DNA of 19,019 bases, taken from CAZWXH01 sp964637725 (GTDB lineage: Bacteria; Bacillota_I; Bacilli_A; Erysipelotrichales; Coprobacillaceae). The notes below the pieces were generated by a model, which did not search any database, had not been told where the DNA came from, and worked only from the letters and a program-made list of their open reading frames with translations. Of this stretch, positions 1-7,369 are shown piece by piece. The stretch covers positions 1 through 19,019 of the forward strand of contig CAZWXH010000027.1 of assembly GCA_964637725.1 (NCBI GenBank), given 5' to 3'. The position numbers were made by a program, and so were the translations under genes. How positions within the stretch are numbered: position 1 is the stretch's first letter; every line of letters begins with the position of its first letter.

Positions 1-52
1 ACTTAAAGCACATTTATCTCTAACGAATAGAAAAACCTATTAAATAAAAAAA

Positions 53-74
53 GAAACTATTCTAAAATAGTTTC
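53..74 (-). terminator. Intrinsic terminator of the marR-MATE operon, overlapping the CDS end
   Basis: Perfect 9-bp stem (GAAACTATT and AATAGTTTC) with a 4-base loop. On the minus strand it is followed by seven T residues (46-52). The stem starts inside the last codons of the MATE gene, whose stop codon (57-59) lies within the hairpin. Confidence 0.88.
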
Positions 75-1442
75 CTCATTATTTTGATTCTCTAAATCAA
101 TTAATAATTTCTTGAATTGTTTTATAAACAGTATCACCGTGAGTGAAACAGCAAGAATATCAGCTATTGGTTCTGCTAAGAAAACCGCAAAAACTTTATC
201 TTCGATAAATATCGGTAATATATAAATCAAAGGAATCAAAACCAATACTTTTCTAAACATTGCCAAAAAGGCTGAAGTTTTAGCATTACCTAAGGCTATA
301 AAAGTTTGTTGACATGCAATTTGTGCTCCCATCAATACGAGTGCTCCTAAGTATATTCTTAATGCCCATACTGAAATTGAAGTCAATGCCATATCACTTG
401 TAAAGACCGCTGTAAATACTTGGGGAACAATCATAATCATAAGCCATAAAATAGCCGCATAGCCTAGACACCATATTAACAATAATCGAAATGACTGTTT
501 AACCCTCTGCGCATTTCTAGCCCCGTAGTTATAACTAATAATTGGCTGTGCTCCTTGGGTGAAGCCTTGTAGTGGTAGCATCGCAAATTGCATAACACTC
601 GATAAAATAGTCATGGCTCCAACAGCTAAGTCTCCTCCATACTTTAATAATGATGAATTAAAGCAGAGAACAAGAATACTTTCTGTTGCTTGCATCACAA
701 ATGGTGCTACTCCTAATGCAATTGCAGTCATTAGTATCTTTGGTATGATTTTCATGTTTTTTATTTTTAATCGTAGTAATGTGTTTTTACCTAGTAAAAA
801 CCACATAACCCATATAGTAGAAACTCCTTGCGATATTATTGTTGCTAGTGCAGCACCTGCAACTCCCATGTTTAATCCAAAAATAAGAATTGGATCTAAT
901 ACAATATTGGTAACGGCACCAATAACAACAGTCATCATTGATATTTTAGAAAATCCTTGAGTTGTAATAAAGGCATTCATTCCTAATGTCAGCTGGACAA
1001 AGATTGTTCCAATAGCGTAAATATTCATATATGACCTTGCATATGGTAAAGTGTTTTCACTTGCGCCAAACAATTGTAACAAAGGTGTTTGAAAACTATA
1101 AATAATAATTGTTAAAACAACCGAAGTAATAAGCAAGGCACTAAAACAGTTTCCTAAAACTTTACTAGCACCCTCGTTATCCCCTTCACCCATCAATATA
1201 GATGCTCTAGGAGCTCCTCCCATTGCCATTAATCCCGCAAAGGCAGAAATAATCATAATGATGGGAAAACAAACCCCAACACCTGTTAAAGCTGTTGCTC
1301 CAACAGTCTCAATATGACCTATATACATACGATCGACGATATTATATAAAGCATTCACAACTTGTGAAGTAATAGCAGGAATTGCTAACAAAAAAAACAA
1401 CTTTCCAATTTTATCTTTACCTAAATCTACTTCTTTCTTCAT
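57..1442 (-). CDS. MATE family multidrug/cation antiporter
   Basis: Integral membrane exporter of the multi-antimicrobial extrusion (MATE) family, expected to expel drugs or organic cations using a Na+ or H+ gradient. The protein is about 461 residues, typical of the family, with a charged N-terminus (MKKEVDLGKDKIGKLF) followed by about twelve hydrophobic segments. 'PAITSQVVNALYNIVDRMYIG' near residues 18-38 and 'LPLQGFTQGAQPIISYNYGA' in the second half are the recurring MATE half-repeat motifs. I chose the ATG at 1442. It overlaps the upstream marR stop by one base (TGATG), which suggests translational coupling; an in-frame GTG sits one codon further upstream. The adjacent MarR regulator implies substrate-induced expression. 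The substrate cannot be read from the sequence. A polysaccharide flippase of the wider MOP superfamily is less likely given the length and motifs. Confidence 0.93.
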   Translation of the reverse strand: MKKEVDLGKDKIGKLFFLLAIPAITSQVVNALYNIVDRMYIGHIETVGATALTGVGVCFPIIMIISAFAGLMAMGGAPRASILMGEGDNEGASKVLGNCFSALLITSVVLTIIIYSFQTPLLQLFGASENTLPYARSYMNIYAIGTIFVQLTLGMNAFITTQGFSKISMMTVVIGAVTNIVLDPILIFGLNMGVAGAALATIISQGVSTIWVMWFLLGKNTLLRLKIKNMKIIPKILMTAIALGVAPFVMQATESILVLCFNSSLLKYGGDLAVGAMTILSSVMQFAMLPLQGFTQGAQPIISYNYGARNAQRVKQSFRLLLIWCLGYAAILWLMIMIVPQVFTAVFTSDMALTSISVWALRIYLGALVLMGAQIACQQTFIALGNAKTSAFLAMFRKVLVLIPLIYILPIFIEDKVFAVFLAEPIADILAVSLTVILFIKQFKKLLIDLENQNNEETILE

Positions 1443-1894
1443 CACTCTTCACTCCCATTAAATAACTTCAATAAATTATCATTTATCTTTAAAAAAGTAT
1501 CTTCTACAATTAAAAGACTTTCCTTATCAATACCCTCAAGCATAACCTTCATAAACTCATCTTGTTTCGTTTTCATTTGTTCAATTAAAGGTTCACTCTC
1601 TTTAGTCAAAAATAATCTCACAATTCTTTTATCATGTAAATCAGCTTTACTCATGACTAACTTTCTTTTAATTAAAGAGTCCACACTTCTAGCAACTAAG
1701 CTCTTCGCTACTCCTAAATATATTCCTAATTCTTTACTTGTGTTTATCCTTTCATTATTAGATAAAAAAATAAGAATATCAATTTCACAAGGTGAAAACT
1801 TATAAGATTCAAAAATCAAAGAACATACTTTACTATATGCTTTTCTAATCATTGCAGCTCTTTTTAATAAATTCTCTAAGTTGTTTAAGACCAT
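1442..1894 (-). CDS. MarR family transcriptional regulator
   Basis: Winged helix-turn-helix regulator of 150 residues, the usual MarR length. The wing region is seen at 'VARSVDSLIKRKLVMSKADLHDKRIVRLFLT' (about residues 72-102), where the DxRxxxLxLT pattern is typical of MarR proteins. Flanking helices would form the dimer interface. It is first in a two-gene operon with the MATE exporter, so it most likely represses both genes until a toxic ligand binds. The start at 1894 has a strong AGGAGG site (1899-1904). A perfect inverted repeat overlapping the promoter start point (1904-1927) is the expected binding site. The ligand is unknown. Confidence 0.9.
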   Translation of the reverse strand: MVLNNLENLLKRAAMIRKAYSKVCSLIFESYKFSPCEIDILIFLSNNERINTSKELGIYLGVAKSLVARSVDSLIKRKLVMSKADLHDKRIVRLFLTKESEPLIEQMKTKQDEFMKVMLEGIDKESLLIVEDTFLKINDNLLKLFNGSEE

Positions 1895-1903
1895 ATTTCC
1901 TCC

Positions 1904-1927
1904 TAATAGTTCACAAGTGAACTATTA
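1904..1927. promoter_or_regulatory. Inverted-repeat operator, probably for the adjacent MarR
   Basis: Perfect 11-bp arms (TAATAGTTCAC and GTGAACTATTA) separated by AA. It lies at the predicted transcription start and just before the ribosome binding site of marR, so a bound dimer would block transcription. Assignment to this MarR is inferred from position and symmetry. Confidence 0.75.
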
Positions 1928-1929
1928 CT

Positions 1930-1958
1930 ATTATAATAATTATAAATGAAAGAGTCAA
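1930..1958 (-). promoter_or_regulatory. Sigma-A type promoter of marR-MATE
   Basis: On the minus strand: -35 TTGACT (1953-1958), a 17-base spacer, and -10 TATAAT (1930-1935). The start point would fall near 1923, inside the operator. Confidence 0.85.
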
Positions 1959-2000
1959 CTCTATTATTGAAAATCTATTTTATAATTCTTGATAACATTG

Positions 2001-2018
2001 TATAATAAGATAAGGAGG
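2001..2018 (+). promoter_or_regulatory. -10 element and ribosome binding site of the SRPBCC gene
   Basis: A TATAAT box at 2001-2006 and a strong AAGGAGG site at 2012-2018, eight bases before the ATG. The -35 position (about 1978-1983) matches consensus poorly, and the short distance from -10 to start would leave a leader of only about a dozen bases. The promoter call is tentative; the ribosome binding site is clear. Confidence 0.5.
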
Positions 2019-2025
2019 ATTTTAT

Positions 2026-2439
2026 ATGAAGAAAACATTTGAATTTGATGAAGAAATTGAAGCGAGTTTAGAAGATATCTGGAATATCTTAAAGGATCCA
2101 AGCACTGTCGTTATGGAAAAAATTACCCAATTTAAGAAGCAAGATAATTTAAACTGGGAAGAAGTCCCAAGTAATGGTGTATATAACACATATGCTGCTA
2201 CTCTTGATGAGGCAACTCATACATTACATATTGTCACTCATAATAGTAAGTGGGATAGTGAATCTAATGATATTGTTATAAAACTTACTGATAATGGAAA
2301 TGGGAAAACTCATGTTCATGTTAATTATCAAATTGGAACAACTGCAATCTTTAACATTATTGCGATAGAAGTTGCAGGTGAAAAACTTGCTCATCATGCC
2401 AGCAATACAATTTTTAAACATATTAAAAAACAACTATAG
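2026..2439 (+). CDS. SRPBCC (START/Bet v1-like) family protein
   Basis: Small 137-residue protein, the only gene on the plus strand. The opening 'FEFDEEIEASLEDIWNILKDP' is the typical SRPBCC entry: a strand, then the xxxVWxxLxDP-type helix. Alternating polar/hydrophobic strands follow, then a long C-terminal helix starting near 'IFNIIAIEVAGEKLAHHASNTI'. This fold forms a deep hydrophobic pocket for lipids or small ligands. It has no signal peptide or membrane segment, so it is probably cytosolic. It is divergent from the marR-MATE operon and convergent with galK, with its own strong ribosome binding site. The ligand and role are unknown; 'polyketide cyclase/dehydrase-like' is a name often given to this fold and should not be taken as function. 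Confidence 0.75.
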   Translation: MKKTFEFDEEIEASLEDIWNILKDPSTVVMEKITQFKKQDNLNWEEVPSNGVYNTYAATLDEATHTLHIVTHNSKWDSESNDIVIKLTDNGNGKTHVHVNYQIGTTAIFNIIAIEVAGEKLAHHASNTIFKHIKKQL

Positions 2440-2471
2440 AAAAACAGTTCACTTCAATGTGAACTGTTTTT
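2440..2471. terminator. Bidirectional intrinsic terminator between the SRPBCC gene and galK
   Basis: Perfect 13-bp stem (AAAAACAGTTCAC and GTGAACTGTTTTT) with the loop TTCAAT. A-tract and T-tract ends make it work on both strands. It begins directly after the SRPBCC stop and ends four bases before the galK stop. Confidence 0.88.
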
Positions 2472-2474
2472 ACT

Positions 2475-3749
2475 TTATATAACTTTCTTTCCGCCATATG
2501 GTCTGACTTTCAAAACATGGCAACTTCCTTCTCCAAAATACTTTTCAATTTCTTTTTTATAAGTTTCAACAAACTCATCTTTTACAAAGGCTTGCATTGT
2601 TCCTGCAAATCCACCACCATGAACACGACATACACCGTTATCACCTAAGATTTGTTCAGTTAATGATAATGCCACTGATACACTTTGATTTTGTATATCA
2701 CAGTTCGCATAAACATTTTGTAAATACTTAAATGAACTATCACCTGAAGCTGCAATCCATTTTTTGAATTCTTCAAAATCACCTTTATTTAATGCTTCTA
2801 CTTGCTTATCAACCTTTTTGTTTTCTGCAAATAAATGCATTGCTCGTAACACTGCTCTATCACCACAAGCTATTCTTACTTCTGGTAATTGATTATAAAA
2901 GTCTTTTTCATCAACTTGTCTTAAGACTTCTTTATTAAAGAACTTTGCAACTTTTTTCATTTCAAAAGGAATAGCCGCATATTCATCAGTTAAATCAGCA
3001 TGTGATCCCTTCGTATCAACAATACATAAACTATGTTTGAATTTAGAAAAATCAACATCAACTTTTCTAACAATTGGATTTTTCGTATCTTTAAAATCAA
3101 TGTTAATCAAGCTTCCTACGGAAGAAGCACATTGATCCATTAAGCCACAAGGCTTTCCAAAATATACATTTTCAGCATATTGCCCAATTTGTGCAATCTC
3201 TACAGGATTAATTGACATATCATTATATAAACCAGACAAAACTGTTCCAATCATCACTTCAAAGGCTGCTGAAGATGATAAACCTGATCCTTGTAATACT
3301 TCACTTGTCATATATGCATTGAATCCACCGATTTGATAATGTGACTCATTGAACTTAAAACAAACACCACGAACCAAACCTTCAGATGTTCCAATTTCTT
3401 CTTCTTTCTTATCTAAATCATTAATATCAATTTCTTTAATATCATACTCATCAGATAATATTTTAATCCCTGCATTTGTCTTTGAAACAACCGCAATAAT
3501 ATCTAAATTAATAGCTGCTGCTAATACACAACCATTTTGATGATCGGTATGGTTTCCACCAACTTCACTTCTCCCTGGTGCACTATAGACTTCTACATCA
3601 CTATCACCATATAAAGATATAAATTTATCAATTGCATGAATATATCTTTCCTTTTGATAATTCAATAAACTTTCATCAACATAAATATCATTTAAAACTT
3701 GATTGTACTGATCATTTCTAATTTCATTAATTAATTGTGTTGCTTTCAT
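2475..3749 (-). CDS. galK: Galactokinase
   Basis: Phosphorylates alpha-D-galactose to galactose 1-phosphate with ATP, the first committed step of the Leloir pathway, in the cytosol. The GHMP kinase motifs are all present: the galactokinase signature 'APGRSEVGGNHTDHQNG' (about residues 57-73; the classical form is GRVNLIGEHTDY, this variant is common in gut Firmicutes), the phosphate-binding 'GSGLSSSAA' (about 154-162), the catalytic-Asp region 'GLMDQCASSVG', and the C-terminal glycine motif 'VHGGGFAGTMQAF'. I start at the ATG at 3749 (424 residues), which has an AAGGAG site 8 bases upstream. A longer frame to 3779 would overlap galT and lacks a better site. It lies 16 bases after galT in the same operon. 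Confidence 0.96.
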   Translation of the reverse strand: MKATQLINEIRNDQYNQVLNDIYVDESLLNYQKERYIHAIDKFISLYGDSDVEVYSAPGRSEVGGNHTDHQNGCVLAAAINLDIIAVVSKTNAGIKILSDEYDIKEIDINDLDKKEEEIGTSEGLVRGVCFKFNESHYQIGGFNAYMTSEVLQGSGLSSSAAFEVMIGTVLSGLYNDMSINPVEIAQIGQYAENVYFGKPCGLMDQCASSVGSLINIDFKDTKNPIVRKVDVDFSKFKHSLCIVDTKGSHADLTDEYAAIPFEMKKVAKFFNKEVLRQVDEKDFYNQLPEVRIACGDRAVLRAMHLFAENKKVDKQVEALNKGDFEEFKKWIAASGDSSFKYLQNVYANCDIQNQSVSVALSLTEQILGDNGVCRVHGGGFAGTMQAFVKDEFVETYKKEIEKYFGEGSCHVLKVRPYGGKKVI

Positions 3750-3765
3750 TATTCTTCTCCTTTTT

Positions 3766-5259
3766 CTATTGATTAACAACGTACTCTACAAAGCGAACAA
3801 ACCCTTCAATTCCTTTATCATTCATTTTATAAACACCTGCATTTTCTAATACATCTACAAATATATTTGTAACTTCTTTTTGTAAAATACTATCACTATT
3901 ACTTTCATTAAATTCATATTGGACTTTCATTTCTTGATACCAAGTTCTATGTTTATCTAATTCAGGATAATCATTAATCTCTTTCTTTTTTAATAAACAA
4001 TCCTTTAATAGTTCTAATTCAGTTTTTAATCTCGCTGGTAAAATAGCGAGTCCCATAACTTCTATTAATCCAATATTTTCTTTTTTAATATGATGATTAT
4101 TAACATGAGGATGGAAAATTCCATCAGGATAGTCACTGTTTACACGATTGTTTCTTAAAACAATATCTATTTGATATTTTCCTTCAAACATTCTCACAAT
4201 GGGTGTTACTGTATTATGTCTTGTTTCATCTGTATGTGAAATAATGTCTAAAGACTCATCGCTATAATCAATCCATTGATTAAGGATTAAATCAGATAAT
4301 TCAATTAAATCATTTTGACAAGATGATGTTAAACGAATTGTCGATAAAGGCCAACGTACAATTTCAATAGCCACTTGAGAATACTTTTGACTCCTAATAG
4401 TTTTAATAACCTTAGCATCTTGAATTGGAAAGTGGGCATTCCCCCCTTGATAATGATCATGGGTAAGGATTGAACCCCCTACAATAGGTAAATCGGCATT
4501 AGAACCAATCATATAATGTGGAAATATATCTATAAAAGAGAATAAGTTTTCAAATGTTTGTTTATTAATTAACATTGGTGTATGTTGTTCATTAAAAACA
4601 ATACAATGTTCATTATAATAAACATATGGAGAATATTGTAAATAATACTTTCCATTCTTTAATTGTAAAGGGATAACTCTGTGTGTCTGTCTTGCGGCAC
4701 GATTTAAATCTCCCGCAAATCCGACATTTTCTTTACAGAGTAAGCATTGAGGATATCCACTTGATTTCATAGTTCTTGCTTTGGCTATCTCTTTTGGATC
4801 CTTTTCTGGTTTAGATAGATTAATTGAGACATCTATATCACCATACTTTGTATCTGTCGTCCATTGAATATTTTTATCAGTACGACTCTTTCTAATATAA
4901 TTAGAAGCCATTGAAAGTTGATAATAATAATCAGTAGCCTCTTGATAACTTGTTTGATAATTCTTATTAAAAGTTTCAATAACTTCACTAGGACGAGGCA
5001 TAATACAATTCATAATTCTTGTATCAAATAAATCTTTCTCTGTAATTGAATCATTAATAATACTCTTATCTACAGCATAATCTAACATTTTATCAAGGAT
5101 GATTGTCACATCTAGTATCTTTTCTTTTACATCTACTCTTTCAAATGTATCTAAACCAAAAAGATCAAGTAAGAGGTTAATAGCGTAATCAATATCTGCT
5201 TCCTTAATCATTTTATTGTCTATCCCAAATTGAATGAGTTGGTTAATTTCATAATTCAT
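3766..5259 (-). CDS. galT: UTP/UDP-glucose--hexose-1-phosphate uridylyltransferase, class 2 GalT
   Basis: Transfers UMP between UDP-glucose and galactose 1-phosphate, giving UDP-galactose and glucose 1-phosphate (Leloir pathway, cytosol). It belongs to the longer Firmicutes class 2 family: 497 residues, against about 350 for the E. coli type. The active-site histidine motif is 'ILTHDHYQGG', with HDH at about residues 267-269. A Cys pair 'QCLLC' (172 and 175) and 'VYYNEHCIVF' (about 213-222) are further family marks. The ATG at 5259 is preferred because a GGGAGGG site sits 6-8 bases upstream; the frame stays open to 5310 but would then cross the predicted promoter. Expression is probably controlled by the phased sites at 5316-5366. 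galE and galM are not in the window. Confidence 0.95.
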   Translation of the reverse strand: MNYEINQLIQFGIDNKMIKEADIDYAINLLLDLFGLDTFERVDVKEKILDVTIILDKMLDYAVDKSIINDSITEKDLFDTRIMNCIMPRPSEVIETFNKNYQTSYQEATDYYYQLSMASNYIRKSRTDKNIQWTTDTKYGDIDVSINLSKPEKDPKEIAKARTMKSSGYPQCLLCKENVGFAGDLNRAARQTHRVIPLQLKNGKYYLQYSPYVYYNEHCIVFNEQHTPMLINKQTFENLFSFIDIFPHYMIGSNADLPIVGGSILTHDHYQGGNAHFPIQDAKVIKTIRSQKYSQVAIEIVRWPLSTIRLTSSCQNDLIELSDLILNQWIDYSDESLDIISHTDETRHNTVTPIVRMFEGKYQIDIVLRNNRVNSDYPDGIFHPHVNNHHIKKENIGLIEVMGLAILPARLKTELELLKDCLLKKKEINDYPELDKHRTWYQEMKVQYEFNESNSDSILQKEVTNIFVDVLENAGVYKMNDKGIEGFVRFVEYVVNQ

Positions 5260-5282
5260 ATAATCCCTCCCTATCATCTCAT

Positions 5283-5310
5283 ATTTTACCACTCTGATGG
5301 TATATGTCAA
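5283..5310 (-). promoter_or_regulatory. Promoter of galT-galK
   Basis: Minus strand: consensus -35 TTGACA (5305-5310), a 16-base spacer, and -10 TAAAAT (5283-5288). The predicted start near 5276 leaves a short leader containing the GGGAGGG site. Confidence 0.75.
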
Positions 5311-5315
5311 TATTA

Positions 5316-5366
5316 TTTACTAAAATATTATATTATTTTAGTAATATTGTTATGTTGTTTACTAAA
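5316..5366. promoter_or_regulatory. Three phased operator-like sites upstream of galT
   Basis: TTTACTAAA at 5316-5324, its inverse TTTAGTAAT at 5337-5345, and TTTACTAAA at 5358-5366. The centres (5320, 5341, 5362) are exactly 21 bp apart, two helical turns. The first two also form an 11-bp perfect inverted repeat (5317-5327 and 5334-5344). Site 1 is centred about 44 bases upstream of the predicted start, abutting the -35 region, a typical activator position. Site 3 overlaps the T-tract of the upstream terminator and could be partly fortuitous. Confidence 0.55.
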
Positions 5367-5367
5367 A

Positions 5368-5389
5368 AGAGCCAACTCGCGTTGTCTCT
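5368..5389 (-). terminator. Intrinsic terminator of the ytaF-like gene
   Basis: Minus strand stem AGAG-A-CAAC / GTTG-G-CTCT (one A-G mismatch) with a GCGA tetraloop, then a T-tract (5364-5368). It starts within the stop codon of the membrane protein gene. Confidence 0.75.
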
Positions 5390-5966
5390 ATAAAAACAGT
5401 TCAAATATACCTAATATAAATATCATAATGCCTGATATCAACATTGCGTTGTTATGAAGATATTTTGATAAATAGCTTTTGCCTAAATATTGCGATAGTT
5501 GAATAAAAGCTACACTTAATATAAAAGTGAAGCTACTTGATAATATAATCGATACACCAGTAATACTTGCACCTATGCCAAGACCTATATTATTAAGTGT
5601 TAACCCAAAAGCTAACATCATTGCTTCTTTTATCTCTATGACTCCCGATAGATCTTTATCATAATCTTCTAAAGTCATAACATTTCCTTTTTGATAAAAT
5701 GAATTTTGTATATATTCATAAATCATAGATATTCCCATAGTAGTAAGAATCATACAACCCATTATATTGGTCCAGTATTTTGGGATATACATTGATATAA
5801 AGTAGCCAAAATTCATTGATATCAATGTGCCAAGACTGGTTATACAAGCAATAAACACATTACTTTTCCAAGTGATTTTTACTTTCTTTATTCCATAAGT
5901 TAACCCTATGACTAAGCTATCTATATTTGCGCCAAACGCAAATAAGAACGCTGAGGTATAATGCAC
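5388..5966 (-). CDS. YtaF/MntP-like integral membrane protein
   Basis: 192-residue, very hydrophobic protein with about six membrane helices. It has the two-fold internal repeat of the YtaF/MntP superfamily: 'FGANIDSLVIGLTYGIKKVKI' in helix 1 and 'AFGLTLNNIGLGIGASITGVS' at the start of the second half. The helix-1 Asp is retained, while the second repeat has Asn in its place, as in several YtaF proteins. MntP members export Mn2+; YtaF is a sporulation membrane protein of unknown activity. I cannot tell which role applies, and the short upstream region shows no manganese riboswitch. The start is GTG at 5966, backed by a strong AAGGAGGG site. The 3' end merges with its terminator and lies directly upstream of the gal regulatory region. 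Confidence 0.8.
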   Translation of the reverse strand: MHYTSAFLFAFGANIDSLVIGLTYGIKKVKITWKSNVFIACITSLGTLISMNFGYFISMYIPKYWTNIMGCMILTTMGISMIYEYIQNSFYQKGNVMTLEDYDKDLSGVIEIKEAMMLAFGLTLNNIGLGIGASITGVSIILSSSFTFILSVAFIQLSQYLGKSYLSKYLHNNAMLISGIMIFILGIFELFL

Positions 5967-6030
5967 AAAATCCCTCCTTCTCCTATGTATTCTATGTTAT
6001 AAATACAAAAGAGTTTAGGCTAAAGTAAAA

Positions 6031-6061
6031 GAAGAAATATGATTTATAATCATATCTCTTC
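6031..6061 (-). terminator. Hairpin terminator of the marR-nitroreductase-pirin operon
   Basis: On the minus strand a 13-14 bp stem (GAAGAGATATGAT with ATCATATTTCTTC, one G-U pair) with a tiny loop, followed by TTTT. It covers the pirin stop codon (6050-6052). The T-tract is short. Confidence 0.65.
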
Positions 6062-6751
6062 TAACATATCAAATAATATATAATGAGAATCAGTCACTGC
6101 ATCTAATTTTATAAGTTCATCTTTTATTTCGGCAGCATCTTTTTCATAAAGACTATTATCATTAACTTTGCCTTCTCCTTCAATTTGAATAAGATAGGCT
6201 TGTCTTCCTTGACTCAATTGATAATCAATAGTTTCACCTGCTTTTAAATAAACAACCGATATTTCCATATCTTGATGAATTTGAATTGGAGCTTTAGTTT
6301 TATCTTTTGAAACAATTCGTAACCATTTGTTTAAACGATCATTAAAGTCAAAACGATAATCCCCATAGTTTGGTGTATATCCATTCTTATCTGGCATTAT
6401 CCAGATTTGTAGAAAACGAAGAGGATCTTCAGTATGATTGAATTCACTATGAGTTACACCAGTTCCAGCACTCATATATTGTACTTGCCCTTTTGTTAGA
6501 GTTCTTTCATTATCCATACTATCTTTATGTGTTAATACGCCATCAACAACATAACTCACTATCTCCATATTTTGATGAGGATGAGTACCAAAACCACCAT
6601 GTGGATCAAATATATCATCATTAACAACGCGAAGAGCTCCATAATTCATATTACTAGGATTATAATATTCTGCAAAAGAGAAATGAAATGTACTATGCAA
6701 CCATCCTCTTTCACTCTTTCCCATTTTATTGTGATCTATAATTTTAATCAT
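6050..6751 (-). CDS. Pirin family protein (YhhW-like bicupin)
   Basis: Cupin protein of 233 residues, the normal size for bacterial pirins. The metal-binding residues are intact and at the canonical spacing: His57 and His59 in 'GGFGTHPHQNMEIVSYV', His101 and Glu103 in 'AGTGVTHSEFNH'. Characterised relatives such as E. coli YhhW cleave quercetin in vitro; the physiological substrate is unknown. It overlaps the nitroreductase stop by 8 bases and has its own GGAG site, so the two are co-transcribed. With the MarR gene ahead, the context suggests a response to quinones, flavonoids or other electrophiles (inference). It is cytosolic, with no signal peptide. Confidence 0.92.
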   Translation of the reverse strand: MIKIIDHNKMGKSERGWLHSTFHFSFAEYYNPSNMNYGALRVVNDDIFDPHGGFGTHPHQNMEIVSYVVDGVLTHKDSMDNERTLTKGQVQYMSAGTGVTHSEFNHTEDPLRFLQIWIMPDKNGYTPNYGDYRFDFNDRLNKWLRIVSKDKTKAPIQIHQDMEISVVYLKAGETIDYQLSQGRQAYLIQIEGEGKVNDNSLYEKDAAEIKDELIKLDAVTDSHYILFDMLEEI

Positions 6752-7349
6752 GTTTTTCTCCTTTCACAAATAATCTTTCTTCAATTGTTTGGTATTCTAA
6801 TTGATCTGGTTCACTCTTAGGATTACCAAACGGCATTTGAGCAATCAGTTTCCAAGTACTAGGAATATCAAATACTTCTTTAACTTCATCATCAATTATA
6901 GGATTATAATGCTGTATTGAGGCTCCTAATCCTTCTGATGACAACGCAGTCCAAATCGCAAATTGTAACATCCCTGCACTTTGCATTGACCATACTGGGA
7001 AATTATCTGCATATCCAGGAAACTGTTTTTGTAATTTTTCCACAACTTGCATATCTTCAAAATATAATATTGTTCCATGTGTGTTCTCAAAAGATTGAAT
7101 TTTCTTTTCAGTTGGTTCAAACTTATCTTCTGGCACAATTTTCTTAAGCGTATTTCTCACTATATTCCATAGTTTATCATGTTCTTCATTTAAGAGTAGA
7201 ACAACTCTAGAAGTTTGTGAATGAAACGCTGATGGTGTATAAGTCACCAATTCTGATAATATTTCTTTAATTCTTTGATCAGTTATAACTGAGTCCTTTG
7301 TTAGATCATATCTTGATCTTCTTGCTTTTACTGCTTCATAAAATTTCAT
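6744..7349 (-). CDS. Nitroreductase family FMN-dependent oxidoreductase
   Basis: 201-residue protein of the nitroreductase fold. The N-terminal 'FYEAVKARRSRYDL' is the FMN phosphate-binding Arg motif (RRSxR type), followed by 'YTPSAFHSQTSRVVLL' (the usual xPSxxNxQxxxxxxV, here with His for Asn). 'SAGMLQFAIWTALSSEGLGASIQHYNP' (from about residue 123) is the conserved central helix and Gly-rich turn, and 'AQMPFGNPKSEP' is the C-terminal flavin-contact segment. Such enzymes reduce quinones, nitro compounds or similar electrophiles with NAD(P)H. It starts 20 bases after marR with a GGAG site and overlaps pirin by 8 bases. The exact substrate is unknown. Confidence 0.92.
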   Translation of the reverse strand: MKFYEAVKARRSRYDLTKDSVITDQRIKEILSELVTYTPSAFHSQTSRVVLLLNEEHDKLWNIVRNTLKKIVPEDKFEPTEKKIQSFENTHGTILYFEDMQVVEKLQKQFPGYADNFPVWSMQSAGMLQFAIWTALSSEGLGASIQHYNPIIDDEVKEVFDIPSTWKLIAQMPFGNPKSEPDQLEYQTIEERLFVKGEKHD

Positions 7350-7369
7350 AATTAATATCTCCTTTATAT

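Noticed and set aside
559..960. Plus-strand reading frames inside the MATE gene, and similar antisense frames inside galK, infA, rpsK, rpsM and others
   Set aside because: They lack ribosome binding sites, have unlikely composition, and mirror strongly conserved genes on the other strand.
5967..6030. Manganese riboswitch before the YtaF/MntP-like gene
   Set aside because: Only about 60 bases separate it from the preceding terminator, too short for that riboswitch, and no suitable stems are visible.
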